A stretch of DNA of 64,000 nucleotides, taken from Hetaerina americana. Taxonomy: Eukaryota; Arthropoda; Insecta; Odonata; Calopterygidae. The notes below the pieces were generated by a model, which ran no database searches, had not been told where the DNA came from, and worked only from the letters and a program-made list of their open reading frames with translations. Of this stretch, positions 13,501 to 26,400 are shown in pieces. The stretch's first letter is position 1. Each line of letters opens with the position of its first letter. The stretch is from positions 8,165,630 to 8,229,629 of the forward strand of contig JAKTNV010000023.1 of assembly GCA_022747635.1 (NCBI GenBank), given 5' to 3'. Made by a program: the position numbers and the translations under genes.

Positions 13501-15065
13501 GCCCCGGAGTTCCTTCCCTTCATCCCTTCACCCCCCCTTTCCTGATCTCACAACCCTTCCCGTCCGTTGATAGCACACACATCCTGGCCCCGGAGTTCCT
13601 TCCCTTCATCCCCTCCCCCCCTTTCCTGATCTCACAAGCCATCCCGTCCGTAGATGGCACACACATCCTGGCCCCGGAGTTCCTTCCCTTCATCCCCTCC
13701 CCCCTTTCCTGATCTGTCAACCCATCCCGTCCGTCGATGGCACACACATCCTGGCCCCGGAGTTCCTTCCCTTTATCCCCTCCCCCCTTTTCCTGATCTC
13801 ACAACACATCCCGTCCGTAGATGGCACATTCATCCTGGCCCCGGACTTTCTTCCCTTCATCCCCTCCCCCCCTTTCCTGATCTATCCACCCATCCCGTCC
13901 GTAGATGGCACACACATCCTAGCCCCGGATTTCCTTCCCTTTATCCGCTCCCCTCTTTCCTTATCTCACAACCCATCCCGACCGTAGATGGCACACACAT
14001 CCTGGCCCCGGAGTTCCTTCCCTTCATCCCCTCCCCCCATTCCTGATCTCACAACCCATCCCGTCCGTAGATGGCACACACAACCTGGCTCCGGAGTTCC
14101 TTCCCTTCATCCCCTCCCCCCTCTCCTGATCTCACAACCCATTCGGTCCGTCGATGGCACCCACATCCTGGCCCCGGAGTTCCTTCCCTTCATCCCCTCC
14201 CCCCTATCATGATCTCAACACCCATCCCGTCCGTAGAATACCCACATATTCAAGCCCCGGAGTTCCTTCCCTTCACCCCCTTTCCTCCTTTTCAGATCTC
14301 ACAACCCATCCCGTCCGTAGATGGCACACACATCACGGCCCTGGATTTCCTTCCCTTCATCCCCTGCCCCCCTTTCCTGATCTCATAATACATTCCGTCC
14401 GTAGATGGCACAAACATCCTGGCCACGGAGTTCCTTCCCTTCATCACCTTCCCCCCCCTTTCCTGATCTCACAACCCATCCCGTCCGTAGATGGCACACA
14501 CATCCTGGCCCCGGAGTTCCTTCCCTTCATCCCCTCCCCCCCTTTCCTGATCTCACAACCCACCCCGTCCGTAGATGGCACACACATCCTGGCCCCGGAG
14601 TTCCTTCCCTTCATCCCCTGCCCCCCTTTCCTGATCTCACAATACATTCCGTCCGTAGATGGCACAAACATTCTGGCCCCGGAGTTCCTTCCCTTCATCA
14701 CCTTCCCCCACCTTTCCTGATCTCACAACCCATCCCGTCCGTAGATGGCACACACATCCCGGCCCCGGAGTTCCTTCCCTTCATCCCTTCCTCCCCTTTC
14801 CTGATCTCACAACCCATCCTGTCCGTTGATGGCACACACATCCTGGCCCTGGAATTCCTTCCCTTCATTCCCTCCCCCTCTTACCTGATCTAACAACCCT
14901 TCCCGTCCGTAGATGGCACACACATCCTGGCCCCGGAGTTCCTTCCCTTCATCCCCTGCCCCCCTTTCCTGATCTCACAATACATTCCGTCCGTAGATGG
15001 CACAAACATTCTGGCCCCGGAGTTCCTTCCCTTCATCACCTTCCCCCCCCTTTCCTGATCTCACA
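10550..15065 (+). repeat. 4.5-kb higher-order unit, copy 1 (about 54 monomers)
   Basis: About 10,550-14,910 matches 15,066-19,341. The offset is 4,515-4,516 bp up to about 12,070 and 4,432-4,433 bp after it, because copy 2 lacks one monomer (the GGATTTCC monomer with a CCTTCCCTGATC tail, 12,073-12,155). Diagnostic shared variants include CAACCGATCCCG with GTAGATGTCAC (10,630 and 15,145), CACATACTGGCCCCAGAG, CCCCGAAGTTCC, TATCATGATCTC, CACATCTCCTGG and GACCGTAGATGG. The last 150 bp or so before 15,066 does not match copy 2. Confidence 0.82.
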
Positions 15066-18000
15066 ACCCATCCCGTCCGTAGATGGCACACACATCCTGG
15101 CCCCGGAGTTCCTTCCCTTCATCCCCTCCCCCCCTTTCCTGATCTCACAACCGATCCCGTCCGTAGATGTCACACACATCCTGGCCCCGGAGTTCCTTCC
15201 CTTCATCCCCTCCCCCCTTTCCTGATCTCAACCCCCATCCCGTCCGTAGATGGCACACACATCCTGGCCCCGGAGTTCCTTCCCTTCATCCCCTCCCCCC
15301 TTTCCTGATCACAATACCCATCCCGTCCGTAGATGGCACACACATCCTAGCCCCGGAGTTCCTTCCCTTCATCCCCTCCCCCCTTTTCTGATCTCACAAC
15401 CCATCCCGTCCGTAGATGGCACACACATACTGGCCCCAGAGTTCCTTCCCTTCAACCCCTCCCCCCCTTTCCTGATCTCACAACCCATTCCGTCCGTAGA
15501 TGGCACACACATCCTGGCCCCGGAGTTCCTCCCCTTCATCCCCACCCCCCTTTCCTGATGTCACAACCCATCCCGTCCGTAGATGGCACACACATCCTGG
15601 CCCCGAAGTTCCTTCCTTTCATCCCCTCCCCACCGTTCCTGATCTCACAACCCATCCCGTCCGTAGATGGCACACACATCCTGGCCCCGGAGTTCCTTCC
15701 CTTCATCCCCTCCCCCCTTTCCTGATCTCACAACCCATCCCGTCCGTAGATGGCACACACATCCTGGCCCCGGAGTTCCTTCCCTTCATCCCCTCCCCCC
15801 TATCATGATCTCAACACCCATCCCGTCCGTAGAATACCCACATATTCAAGCCCCGGAGTTCCTTCCCTTCACCCCCTTTCCTCCTTTTCAGATCTCACAA
15901 CCCATCCCGTCCGTAGATGGCACACACATTCTGGCCCTGGAGTTCCTTCCCTTCATCCCCTGCCCCCCTTTCCTGATCTCACAACCCATCCCGTCCGTAG
16001 ATGGCACACATCCTGGCCCTGGAATTCTTTCCCTTCATTCCCTCCCCCCATTTCCTGATCTAACAACCCTTCCCGTCCGTAGATGGCACACACATCCTTG
16101 CCCCGGAGTTCCTTCCCTTCATCCCCTGCCCCCCTTTCCTGATCTCATAAAACATTCCGTCCGTAGATGGCACAAACATCCTGGCCACGGAGTTCCTTCC
16201 CTTCATCACCTTCCCCCCCCTTTCCTGATCTCACAACCCATCCCGTCCATAGATGGCATACACATCCTGCCCCCGGAGTTTCTTCCCTTCATCCCCTCCC
16301 CCCTTTCCTGATCTCACAAGCCATCCCGTCCGTAGATGGCACACACATCCTGGCCCCGGAGTTCCTTCCCGTCATCCCCTCCCCCCTTTCCTGATCTCAC
16401 AACCCATCCCGTCCGTCGATGGCACACACATCCTGGCCCCGGAGTTCCTTCCCTTTATCCCCTCCCCCCTTTTCCTGATCTCACAACACATCCCGTCCGT
16501 AGATGGCACACACATCCTGGCCCCGGACTTTCTTCCCTTCATCCCCTCCCCCCCTTTCCTGATCTCACCACCCATCCCGTCCGTAGATGGCACACACATC
16601 CTGGCCCCGGAGTTCCTTCCCTTTATCCGCTCCCCCCTTTCCTTATCTCACAACCCATCCCGTCCGTAGATGGCACACACATCCTGGCTCCGGAGTTACT
16701 TCCCTTCATCCCCTCCCCCCTTTTCCTAATCTCACAACACATCCCGTCTGTTGATGACACACACATCCTGGCCCCGGAGTTCCTTCCCTTCATCCCCTCC
16801 CCCCTTTCCTGATCTCACAACCCATCCCGTCCGTAGATGGCACACACATCCTGGCCCCGGAGTTCCTTCCCTTCATCCCCTCCCCCCCCTTTCCTGATCT
16901 CACAACCCATCCCGTCCGTAGATGGCACACACATCCTGGCCCCGGAGTCCCTTCCCTTCATCCCCGGCCCCCCTTTCCTGATCTCACAATACATTCCGTC
17001 CGTAGATGGCACAAACATCCTGGCCCCGGAGTTACTTCCCTTCATCACCTTCCCCCCCTTTCCTATCTCAACACCCATCCCGTCCGTAGATGGCACACAC
17101 ATCCTGGCCCCGCAGTTCCTTCACTTCATCTCCTCCCCCCTTTCCTCATCTCACAACCCATCCCGTCCGTAGATGGCACACACATCCTGGCCCTAGAATT
17201 CCTTCCCTTCATTCCCTCCCCCTCTTTCCTGATCTAACAACCCTTCCCGTCCGTAGATGGCACACATCTCCTGGCCCCGGAGTTCATTCCCTTCATCCCC
17301 TCCCCCCTTTTATTATCTCATAACCCATCCCGTCCGTAGATGGCACACACATCCTGGCCCCGAAGTTCCTTCTCTTCATCCCCTCCCCCCCTTTCCTGAT
17401 CTTACAACCCTTCCCGTCCGTAGATGGCACACACATCCTGGCCCCGGAGTTCCTTCCCTTCATCCCCTACCCCCCTTTCCCGATCTAACAACCCATCCCG
17501 TCCGTAGATGGCACACACATCCTGGCCCCGGAGTTCCTTCCCTTCAATTCGCCCCCCCTTCCTTATCTCACAACCCATCCCGTCCATATATGGCACACAC
17601 ATCCTGGCTCCGGAGTTCCTTCCCTTCATCCCCCCCCTTTCCTGATCTCACAACCCATCCCGTCCGTAGATGGCACACACATCCTGGCCCCGGAGTTCCT
17701 CCCCTTCATCCCCCCCTTTCCTGATCTCACAACCCATCCCGTCCGTAGAACTCCCACATATTCAAGCCCTGGAGTCACTTCCCTTCATCCACTTCCTCCT
17801 TTCCTTATCTCACATCCCATCCCGTCCGTAGATGTCACATACATCCTGGCCCCGGAGTTCCTTCCCTTCATCCCCTCCCCCCCCTTTCCTGATCTGACAA
17901 CCCATCCCCTCCGTAGATGGCAACCACTTTCTGGCCCCGGAGTTCCTTCCCTTCATCCCTTCCCCCCCCTTTCCTGATCTCACAACCCTTCCCGTCCGTT

Positions 18001-19341
18001 GATAGCACACACATCCTGGCCCCGGAGTTCCTTCCCTTCATCCCCTCCCCCCCTTTCCTGATCTCACAAGCCATCCCGTCCGTAGATGGCACACACATCC
18101 TGGCCCCGGAGTTCCTTCCCTTCATCCCCTCCCCCCTTTCCTGATCTGTCAACCCATCCCGTCCGTCGATGGCACACACATCCTGGCCCCGGAGTTCCTT
18201 CCCTTTATCCCCTCCCCCCTTTTCCTGATCTCACAACACATCCCGTCCGTAGATGGCACATTCATCCTCGCCCCGGACTTTCTTCCCTTCATCCCCTCCC
18301 CCCCTTTCTTGATCTATCCACCCATCCCGTCCGTAGATGGCACACACATCCTAGCCCCGGATTTCCTTCCCTTTATCCGCTCCCCTCTTTCCTTATCTCA
18401 CAACCCATCCCGACCGTAGATGGCACACACATCCTGGCCCCGGAGTTCCTTCCCTTCATCCCCTCCCCCCATTCCTGATCTCACAACCCATCCCGTCCGT
18501 AGATGGCACACAAAACCTGGCTCCGGAGTTCCTTCCCTTCATCCCCTCCCCCCTCTCCTGATCTCACAACCCATTCGGTCCGTCGATGGCACCCACATCC
18601 TGGCCCCGGAGTTCCTTCCCTTCATCCCCTCCCCCCTATCATGATCTCAACACCCATCCCGTCCGTAGAATACCCACATATTCAAGCCCCGGAGTTCCTT
18701 CCCTTCACCCCCTTTCCTCCTTTTCAGATCTCACAACCCATCCCGTCCGTAGATGGCACACACATCACGGCCCTGGATTTCCTTCCCTTCATCTCCTGCC
18801 CCCCTTTCCTGATCTCATAATACATTCCGTCCGTAGATGGCACAAACATCCTGGCCACGGAGTTCCTTCCCTTCATCACCTTCCCCCCCCTTTCCTGATC
18901 TCACAACCCATCCCGTCCGTAGATGGCACACACATCCTGGCCCCGGAGTACCTTCCCTTCATCCCCTCCCCCCCCTTTCCTGATCTCACAACCCACCCCG
19001 TCCGTAGATGGCACACACATCCTGGCCCCGGAGTTCCTTCCCTTCATCCCCTGCCCCCCTTTCCTGATCTCACAATACATTCCGTCCGTAGATGGCACAA
19101 ACATTCTGGCCCCGGAGTTCCTTCCCTTCATCACCTTCCCCCCCCTTTCCTGATCTCACAACCCATCCCGTCCGTAGATGGCACACACATCCCGGCCCCG
19201 GAGTTCCTTCCCTTCATCCCTTCCCCCCCTTTCCTGATCTCACAACCCATCCTGTCCGTTGATGGAACACACATCCTGGCCCTGGAATTCCTTCCCTTCA
19301 TTCCCTCCCCCTCTTACCTGATCTAACAACCCTTCCCGTCC
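15066..19341 (+). repeat. 4.5-kb higher-order unit, copy 2 (one monomer shorter)
   Basis: Near-identical to 10,550-14,910. It carries small private changes, such as GTCCATATATGG at 17,583 for GTCCGTATATGG, CGCAGTTCC at 17,111 for CGTAGTCCC, and CATCCTCGCC at 18,264 for CATCCTGGCC. It abuts copy 1 as a direct tandem duplication with a deletion of exactly one monomer. Confidence 0.82.
16869..16889 (-). other. Representative G-quadruplex-capable G-run cluster (recurs through the array)
   Basis: On the - strand this reads as G8, A, G4, ATGAA, G3. The G8 run can be split as GGG-GG-GGG, which gives four G runs with loops of 1-7 nt: a standard G4 pattern. It requires seven or more C before TTTCC, so only some of the 84-bp-type monomers qualify. 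Ordinary monomers (C6) have three G runs here plus a GGGG ten bases further on. Formation in cells is inference. Confidence 0.55.
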
Positions 19342-20480
19342 GTTGATAGCACACACATCCTGGCCCCGGAGTTCCTTCCCTTCATCCCCTCCCCCCCTTT
19401 CCTGATCTCACAACCCATCCCGTCCGTAGATGGCACAAACATCCTGGCCCCGGAGTTCCTTCCCTTCATCCCCTCCCCCCTTTCCTGTTCTCACAACATA
19501 TCCCGTCCGTAGATGGCACACACATCCTGGCCCCGGAGTTTCTTCCCTTCATCCCCTTCCCCCTTTCCTGATCTCACAAGCCATCCCGTCCGTAGATGGC
19601 ACACACATCCTGGCCCCGGAGTTCCTTCCCTTCATTCCCTCCCCCCTTTCCTGATTTCACAACCCATCCCGTCCGTCGATGGCACACACATCCTTGCCCC
19701 GGAGTTCCTTCCCTTTATCCCCTCCCCCCTTTTCCTGATATCAACACACATCCCGTCCGTAGATGGCACACACATCCTGGCCCCGGAGTTCCTTCCCTTC
19801 ATCCCCTCCCCCCCTTTCCTGATCTCACCACCCATCCCGTCCGCAGATGGCACACACATCCTAGCCCCGGATTTCCTTCCCTTCATCCCCTCCCCCCCTT
19901 TCCTGAACTCACAACCCATCCCGTCCGTAGATGGCACACACATCCTGGCCCCGGAGTTCCTTTCCTTTATCCGCTCCCCCCTTTCCTGATCTCACAACCC
20001 ATTCCGTCCGTAGATGGCACACACATCCTGGCTCCGGAGTTCCTTCCCTTCATCCCCTCCCCCCCTTTCCTAATCTCACAACACATCCCGTCTGTTGATG
20101 ACACACACATCCTGGCCCCGGAGTTCCTTCCTTTCATCCCCTCCCCCCTTTCCTGATCTCACAACCCATCCCGTCCGTAGATGGCACACACATCCTGGCC
20201 CTGGAATTCCTTCCCTTCATTCCCTCCCCCCATTTCCTGATCTAACAACCCTTCCCGTCCGTAGATGGCACACACATCCTGGCCCCGGAGTTCCTTCCCT
20301 TCATCCCCTGCCCCCCTTTCCTGATCTCACAATACATTCCGTCCGTATAAGGCACAAACATCCTGGCCCTGGAGTTCCTTCCCTTCATCACCTTCCCCCC
20401 CTTTGCTGATCTCACAACCCATCCCGTCCGTAGATGGCACACACATCCTGGCCCCGGAGTTCCTTCACTTCATCCCCTCC
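19342..20480 (+). repeat. Displaced copy of the 9.5-10.6 kb segment
   Basis: The order TTGATAGC head, TTCTCACAACATATCC, ATCAACACACATCCCG, CACCACCCATCCCGTCCGC, CTGAACTCAC, GTTGATGACAC and the GTATAAGGCAC head at 20,344 follows 9,541-10,610. The offset is 9,867 bp over the second half. In both places the segment sits next to the 4.5-kb unit, on its left at 9.5-10.5 kb and on its right here. This suggests the original duplicated tract was longer than 4.5 kb. Confidence 0.68.
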
Positions 20481-23400
20481 CCCCCCTTTCCTGATCTCAC
20501 AACCCACCCCGTCCGTAGATGGCACACACATCCTGGCCCCGGAGTTCCTTCCCTTCATCCCCTGCCCCCCTTTCATGATTTTCACAATACATTCCGTCCG
20601 TAGATGGCACAAACATCCTGGCCCCGGAGTTCCTTCCCTTCATCACCTTCCCCCCCTTTCCTGATCTCAACACCCATCCCGTCCGTAGATGGCACACACA
20701 TCCTGGCCCCGGAGTTCCTTCCCTTCATCCCTTCCCCCCCCTTTCCTGATCTCACAACCCATCCCGTCCTTAGATGGCACACACATCCAGGCCCTGGAAT
20801 TCCTTCCCTTCATTCCCTCACCCCCTTTCCTGATCTAACAACCCTTCCCGTCCGTAGATGGCACACACATCCTGGCCCCGGAGTTCCTTTCCTTCATCCC
20901 CTCCCCCTTTTATGATCTCACAACCCATCCCGTCCGTAGATGGCACACACATCCTGGCCCCGGAGTTCCTTCCCTTCATCCCCTCCCCCCATTTCCTGAT
21001 CTAACAACCCTTCCCGTCCGTAGATGGCACACACATCCTGGCCCCGGAGTTCCTTCCCTTCATCCCCTACCCCCCTTTCCCGATCTCACAACCCATCCCG
21101 TCCGTAGATGGCACACACATCCTGGCCCCGGAGTTCCTTCCCTTCATCCCCTTCCCCCCTTTCCTGATCTCACAACCCATCCCGTCCGTAGAATGCCCAC
21201 ATATTCAAGCCCCGGAGTTCCTTCCCTTCATCCCCTCCCCCCCTTTCCTGATCTCACAACCCATCCCGTCCGTAGATGGCACACACATCAAGGCCCTGGA
21301 GTTCCTTCCCTTCAACCCCTGCCCCCCTTTCCGGATCTCACAACTCATCCCGTCCGTAGATGGAGCACACATCCTGGCCCCGGGGTTCCTTCCCTTCATC
21401 CCCTCCCGCCTTTTCTGATGTGACAACCCATCCCGTCCGTAGATGGGACACACATCCTGGCCTAGGAGTTCCTCCCCTTCAACCCCTCCCCCCCTTTCCT
21501 AATCACACAACCCATCCCGTCCGTAGATGGCACACACATCCTGGCCCCGGAGTTCCTTCCATTCAACCCCTCCCTCCCTTTCCTGATCTCACAACCCATC
21601 CCGTCCGTAAATGGCACACACATCCTGGCCCCGGAGTTCCTTCCCTTCATTCCCTACCCCCCTTTCCCGATCTAACAACCCATCCCGTCCGTAGATGGCA
21701 CACACATCCTGGCCCCGGAGTTCCTTCCCTTCAATTCTCCCCCCCTTCCTGATCTCACAACCCATCCCGTCCGTATATGGCACACACATCCTGGCCCCGG
21801 AGTTCCTTCCCTTCATCCCCCCCCCTTTCCTGATCTCACAACCCATCCCGTCCGTAGATGGCACACACTTCCTGGCCCCGGAGTTCCTTCCCTTCATCCC
21901 CCCCCTTTCCTGATCTCACAACCCATCCCGTCCGTAGAACTCCCACATATTCAAGCCCCGGAGTCACTTCCCTTCATCCCCTTCCTCCTTTCCTTATCTC
22001 ACATCCCATCCCGTCCGTAGATGTCACATACATCCTGGCCCCGGAGTTCCTTCCCTTCATCCCCTCCCCCCCCTTTCCTGATCTGACAACCCATCCCCTC
22101 CGTAGATGGCAACCACTTCCTGGCCCCGGAGTTCCTTCCCTTCATCCCTTCCCCCCCCCTTTCCTGATCTCACAACCCATCCCGTCCGTTGATGGCATAC
22201 ACATCCTGGCCCCGGAGTTTCTTCCCTTCATCCCCTCCCCCCTTTCCTGATCTCACAAGCCATCCCGTCCGTAGATGGCACACACATCCTGGCCCCGGAG
22301 TTCCTTCCCTTTATCCGCTCCCCCCTTTCCTTATCTCACAACCCATCCCGTCCGTAGATGGCACACACATCCTGGCCCAGGAGTTCCTTCCCTTCATCCC
22401 CTCCCCCCTTTCCTGATCTCACAACCCATCCCGTCTCTAGATGGCACACACAACCTGGCCCCGGAGTTCCTTCCCTTCATCCCCTCCCCCCTCTAATGAT
22501 CTCACAACCCATCCGGTCCGTCGATGGCACCCACATCCTGGCCCCGGAGTTCCTTCCCTTCATCCCCTCCCCCCTATCATGATCTCAACACCCATCCCGT
22601 CCGTAGAATACCCACATATTCAAGCCCCGGAGTTCCTTCCCTTCACCCCCTTTCCTCCTTTTCAGATCTCACAACCCATCCCGTCCGTAGATGGCACACA
22701 CATCAAGGCCCTGGAGTTCCTTCCTTCATTCCCTCACCCCATTTCCTGATCTAACAACCCTTCCCGTCCGTAGATGGCACACACATCCTTGCCCCGGAGT
22801 TCCTTCCCTTCATCCCCTGCCCCCCTTTCCTGATCTCATAATACATTCCGTCCGTAGATGGCACAAACATCCTGGCCACGGAGTTCCTTCCCTTCATCAC
22901 CTTCACCCCCCTTTCCTGATCTCACAACCCATCCCGTCCGTAGATGGCACACTAATCCTGGCCCCGGAGTTCCTTCCCTTCATCCCCTTCCCCCCCTTTC
23001 CTGATCTCACAACCCATCCCGTCCGTAGATGGCACACACATCCTGGCCCCGGAGTTCCTTCCCTTCATCCCCTGCCCCCCTTTCCTGATCTCACAATACA
23101 TTCCGTCCGTAGATGGCACAAACATTCTGGCCCCGGAGTTCCTTATCTTCACCCCCCCCCTTTCCTGATCTCACAACCCATCCCGTCCGTAGATGGCACA
23201 CATATCCTGGCCCCGGAGTTTCTTCCCTTCATATTCATCCCCCTTTCCTGATCTCACAAGCCATCCCGTCCGTAGATGGCACACACATCCTGGCCCCGGA
23301 GTTCCTTCCCTTCATCCCCTCCCCCCTTTCCTGATCTCACAACCCATCCCGTCCGTCGATGGCACACACATCCTGGCCCCGGAGTTCCTTCCCTTTATCC

Positions 23401-26400
23401 CCTCCCCCCTTTTCCTGATCTCACAACACATCCCGTCCGTAGATGACACACACATCCTGGCCCCGGAGTTCCTTCCCTTCATCCCCTCCCCCCCTTTCCT
23501 GATCTCACCACCCATCCCGTCCGTAGATGGCACACACATCCTAGCCCCGGATTTCCTTCCCTTCATCCCCTCCCCCCCTTTCCTGATCTCGCAACCCATC
23601 CCGTCCGTAGATAGCACACACATCCTGGCCCCGGAGTTCCTTTCCTTTATCCGCACCCCCCTTTCCTGATCTCACAACCCATCCCGTCCGTAGATGGCAC
23701 ACACATCCTGGCTCCGGAGTTCCTTCCCTTCATCCCCTCCCCCCCTTTCCTAATCTCAACACCCATCCCGTCTGTTGATGACACACACATCCTGGCCCCG
23801 GAGTTCCTTCCCTTTATCCCCTCCCCCCTTTCCTGATCTCACAACCCATCCCGTCCGTAGATGTCACACACATCCTGGCCCTGGAATTCCTTCCTTCATT
23901 CCCTCCCCCCATTTCCTGATCTAACAACCCTTCCCGTCCGTAGATGGCATACACATCCTGGCCCCGGAGTTCCTTCCCTTCATCCCCTGCCCCCCTTTCC
24001 TTATCTCACAATACATTCCGTCCGTAGAAGGCACAAACATCCTGGCCCTGGAGTTCCTTCCCTTCATCACCTTCCCCCCCTTTGCTGATCTCACAACCCA
24101 TCCCGTCCGTAGATGGCACACACATCCTGGCCCCGGAGTTCCTTCCCTTCATCCCCTCCCCCCTTTTATGATCTCACAACCCATCCCGTCCGTAGATGGC
24201 AAACACACCCTGGCCCCGGAGTTCCTTCTCTTCATCCCCTTCCCCCCTTTCCTGATCTTACAACCCTTCCCGTCCGTAGATGGCACACACATCCTGGCCC
24301 CGGAGTTCCTTCCCTTCATCACCTTCCCCCCCTTTCCTGATCTCAACACCCATCCCGTCCGTAGATGGCACACACATCCTGGCCCCGGAGTTCCTTCCCT
24401 TCATCCCTTCCCCCCCCTTTCCTGATCTCACAACCCATCCCGTCCGTAGATGGCACACACATCCAGGCCCTGGAATTCCTTCCCTTCATTCCCTCCCCCC
24501 TTTCCTGATCTAACAACCCTTCCCGTCCGTAGATGGCACACACATCCTGGCCCCGGAGTTCCTTCCCTTCATCCCCTCCCCCCTTTTATGATCTCACAAC
24601 CCATCCCGTCCGTAGATGGCACACACATCCTGGCCCCGGAGTTCCTTCCCTTCATCCCCTCCCCCCCTTTCCTGATCTAACAACCCTTCCCGTCCGTAGA
24701 TGGGACACACATCCTGGCCCCGGAGTTCCTTCTCTTCATCCCCTCCCCCCCTTTCCTGATCTCACAACCCATCCCGTCCGTAGAACTCCCACATATTCAA
24801 GCCCCGGAGTTACTTCCCTTCATCCCCTTCCTCCTTTCCTTATCTCACATCCCATCCCGTCCGTAGATGTCACACACATCCTGGCCCCGGGGTTCCTTCC
24901 CTTCATCCCCTCCCGCCTTTTCTGATGTGACAACCCATCCCGTCCGTAGATGGCACACACATCCCGGCCCCGGAGTTCCTTCCCTTCATCCCTTCCCCCC
25001 CCTTTCCTGATCTCACAACCCATCCTGTCCGTAGATGGCACACACATCCTGGCCCTGGAATTCCTTCCCTTCATTCCCTCCCCCCCTTTCCTGATCTAAC
25101 AACCCTTCCCGTCCGTTGATAGCACACACATCCTGGCCCCGGAGTTCCTTCCCTTCATCCCCTCCCCCCCTTTCCTGATCTCACAACCCATCCCGTCCGT
25201 AGATGGCACACACATCCTGGCCCCGGAGTTCCTTCCCTTCATCCCCTCCCCTCTTTCCTGTTTTCACAACCCATCCCGTCCGTAGATGGCACACACATCC
25301 TGGCCCCGGAGTTCCCTCCCTTCATCCCCCCCCCCTTTTCTGATCTCACAACCCATCCCGTCCGTAGATGGCACACATATCCTGGCCCCGGAGTTTCTTC
25401 CCTTCATATTCATCCCCCTTTCCTGATCTCACAAGCCATCCCGTCCGTAGATGGCACACACATCCTGGCCCCGGAGTTCCTTCCCTTCATCCCCTCCCCC
25501 CTTTCCTGATCTCACAACCCATCCCGTCCGTCGATGGCACACACATCCTGGCCCCGGAGTTCCTTCCCTTTATCCCCTCCCCCCTTTTCCTGATCTCACA
25601 ACACATCCCGTCCGTAGATGACACACACATCCTTGCCCCGGAGTTCCTTCCCTTCATCCCCTCCCCCCCTTTCCTGATCTCACCAACCATCCCGTCCGTA
25701 GATGGCACACACATCCTAGCCCCGGATTTCCTTCCCTTCATCCCCTCCCCCCCTTTCCTGATCTCACAACCCATCCCGTCCGTAGATGGCACACACATCC
25801 TGGCCCCGGAGTTCCTTTCCTTTATCCGCTCCCCCCTTTCCTGATCTCACAACCCATCCCGTCCGTAGATGGCACACACATCCTGGCCCCGGAGTTCCCT
25901 CATTTCATCCCCCCCCCTTTCCTGATATCACAACCCATCCCGTCCGTAGATGGCACACATATCCTGGCCCCGGAGTTGCTTCCCTTCATATTCATCCCCC
26001 TTTCCTGATCTCACAAGCCATCCCGTCCGTAGATGGCACACACATCCTGGCCCCGGAGTTCCTTCCCTTCATCCCCTCCCCCCTTTCCTGATCTCACAAC
26101 TCATCCCGTCCGTCGATGGCACACATATCCTGGCCCCGGAGTTCCTTCCCTTTATCCCCTCCCCCCTTTTCCTGATCTCACAACACATCGCGTCCGTAGA
26201 TGACACACACATCCTGGCCCCGGAGTTCCTTCCCTTCATCCCCTCCCCCCCTTTCCTGTTCTCACCACCCATCCCGTCCGTAGATGGCACACACATCCTA
26301 GCCCCGGATTTCCTTCCCTTCATCCCCTCCCCCCCTTTCCTGATCTCACAACCCATCCCGTCTGTTGATGACACACACATCCTGGCCCCGGAGTTCCTTC

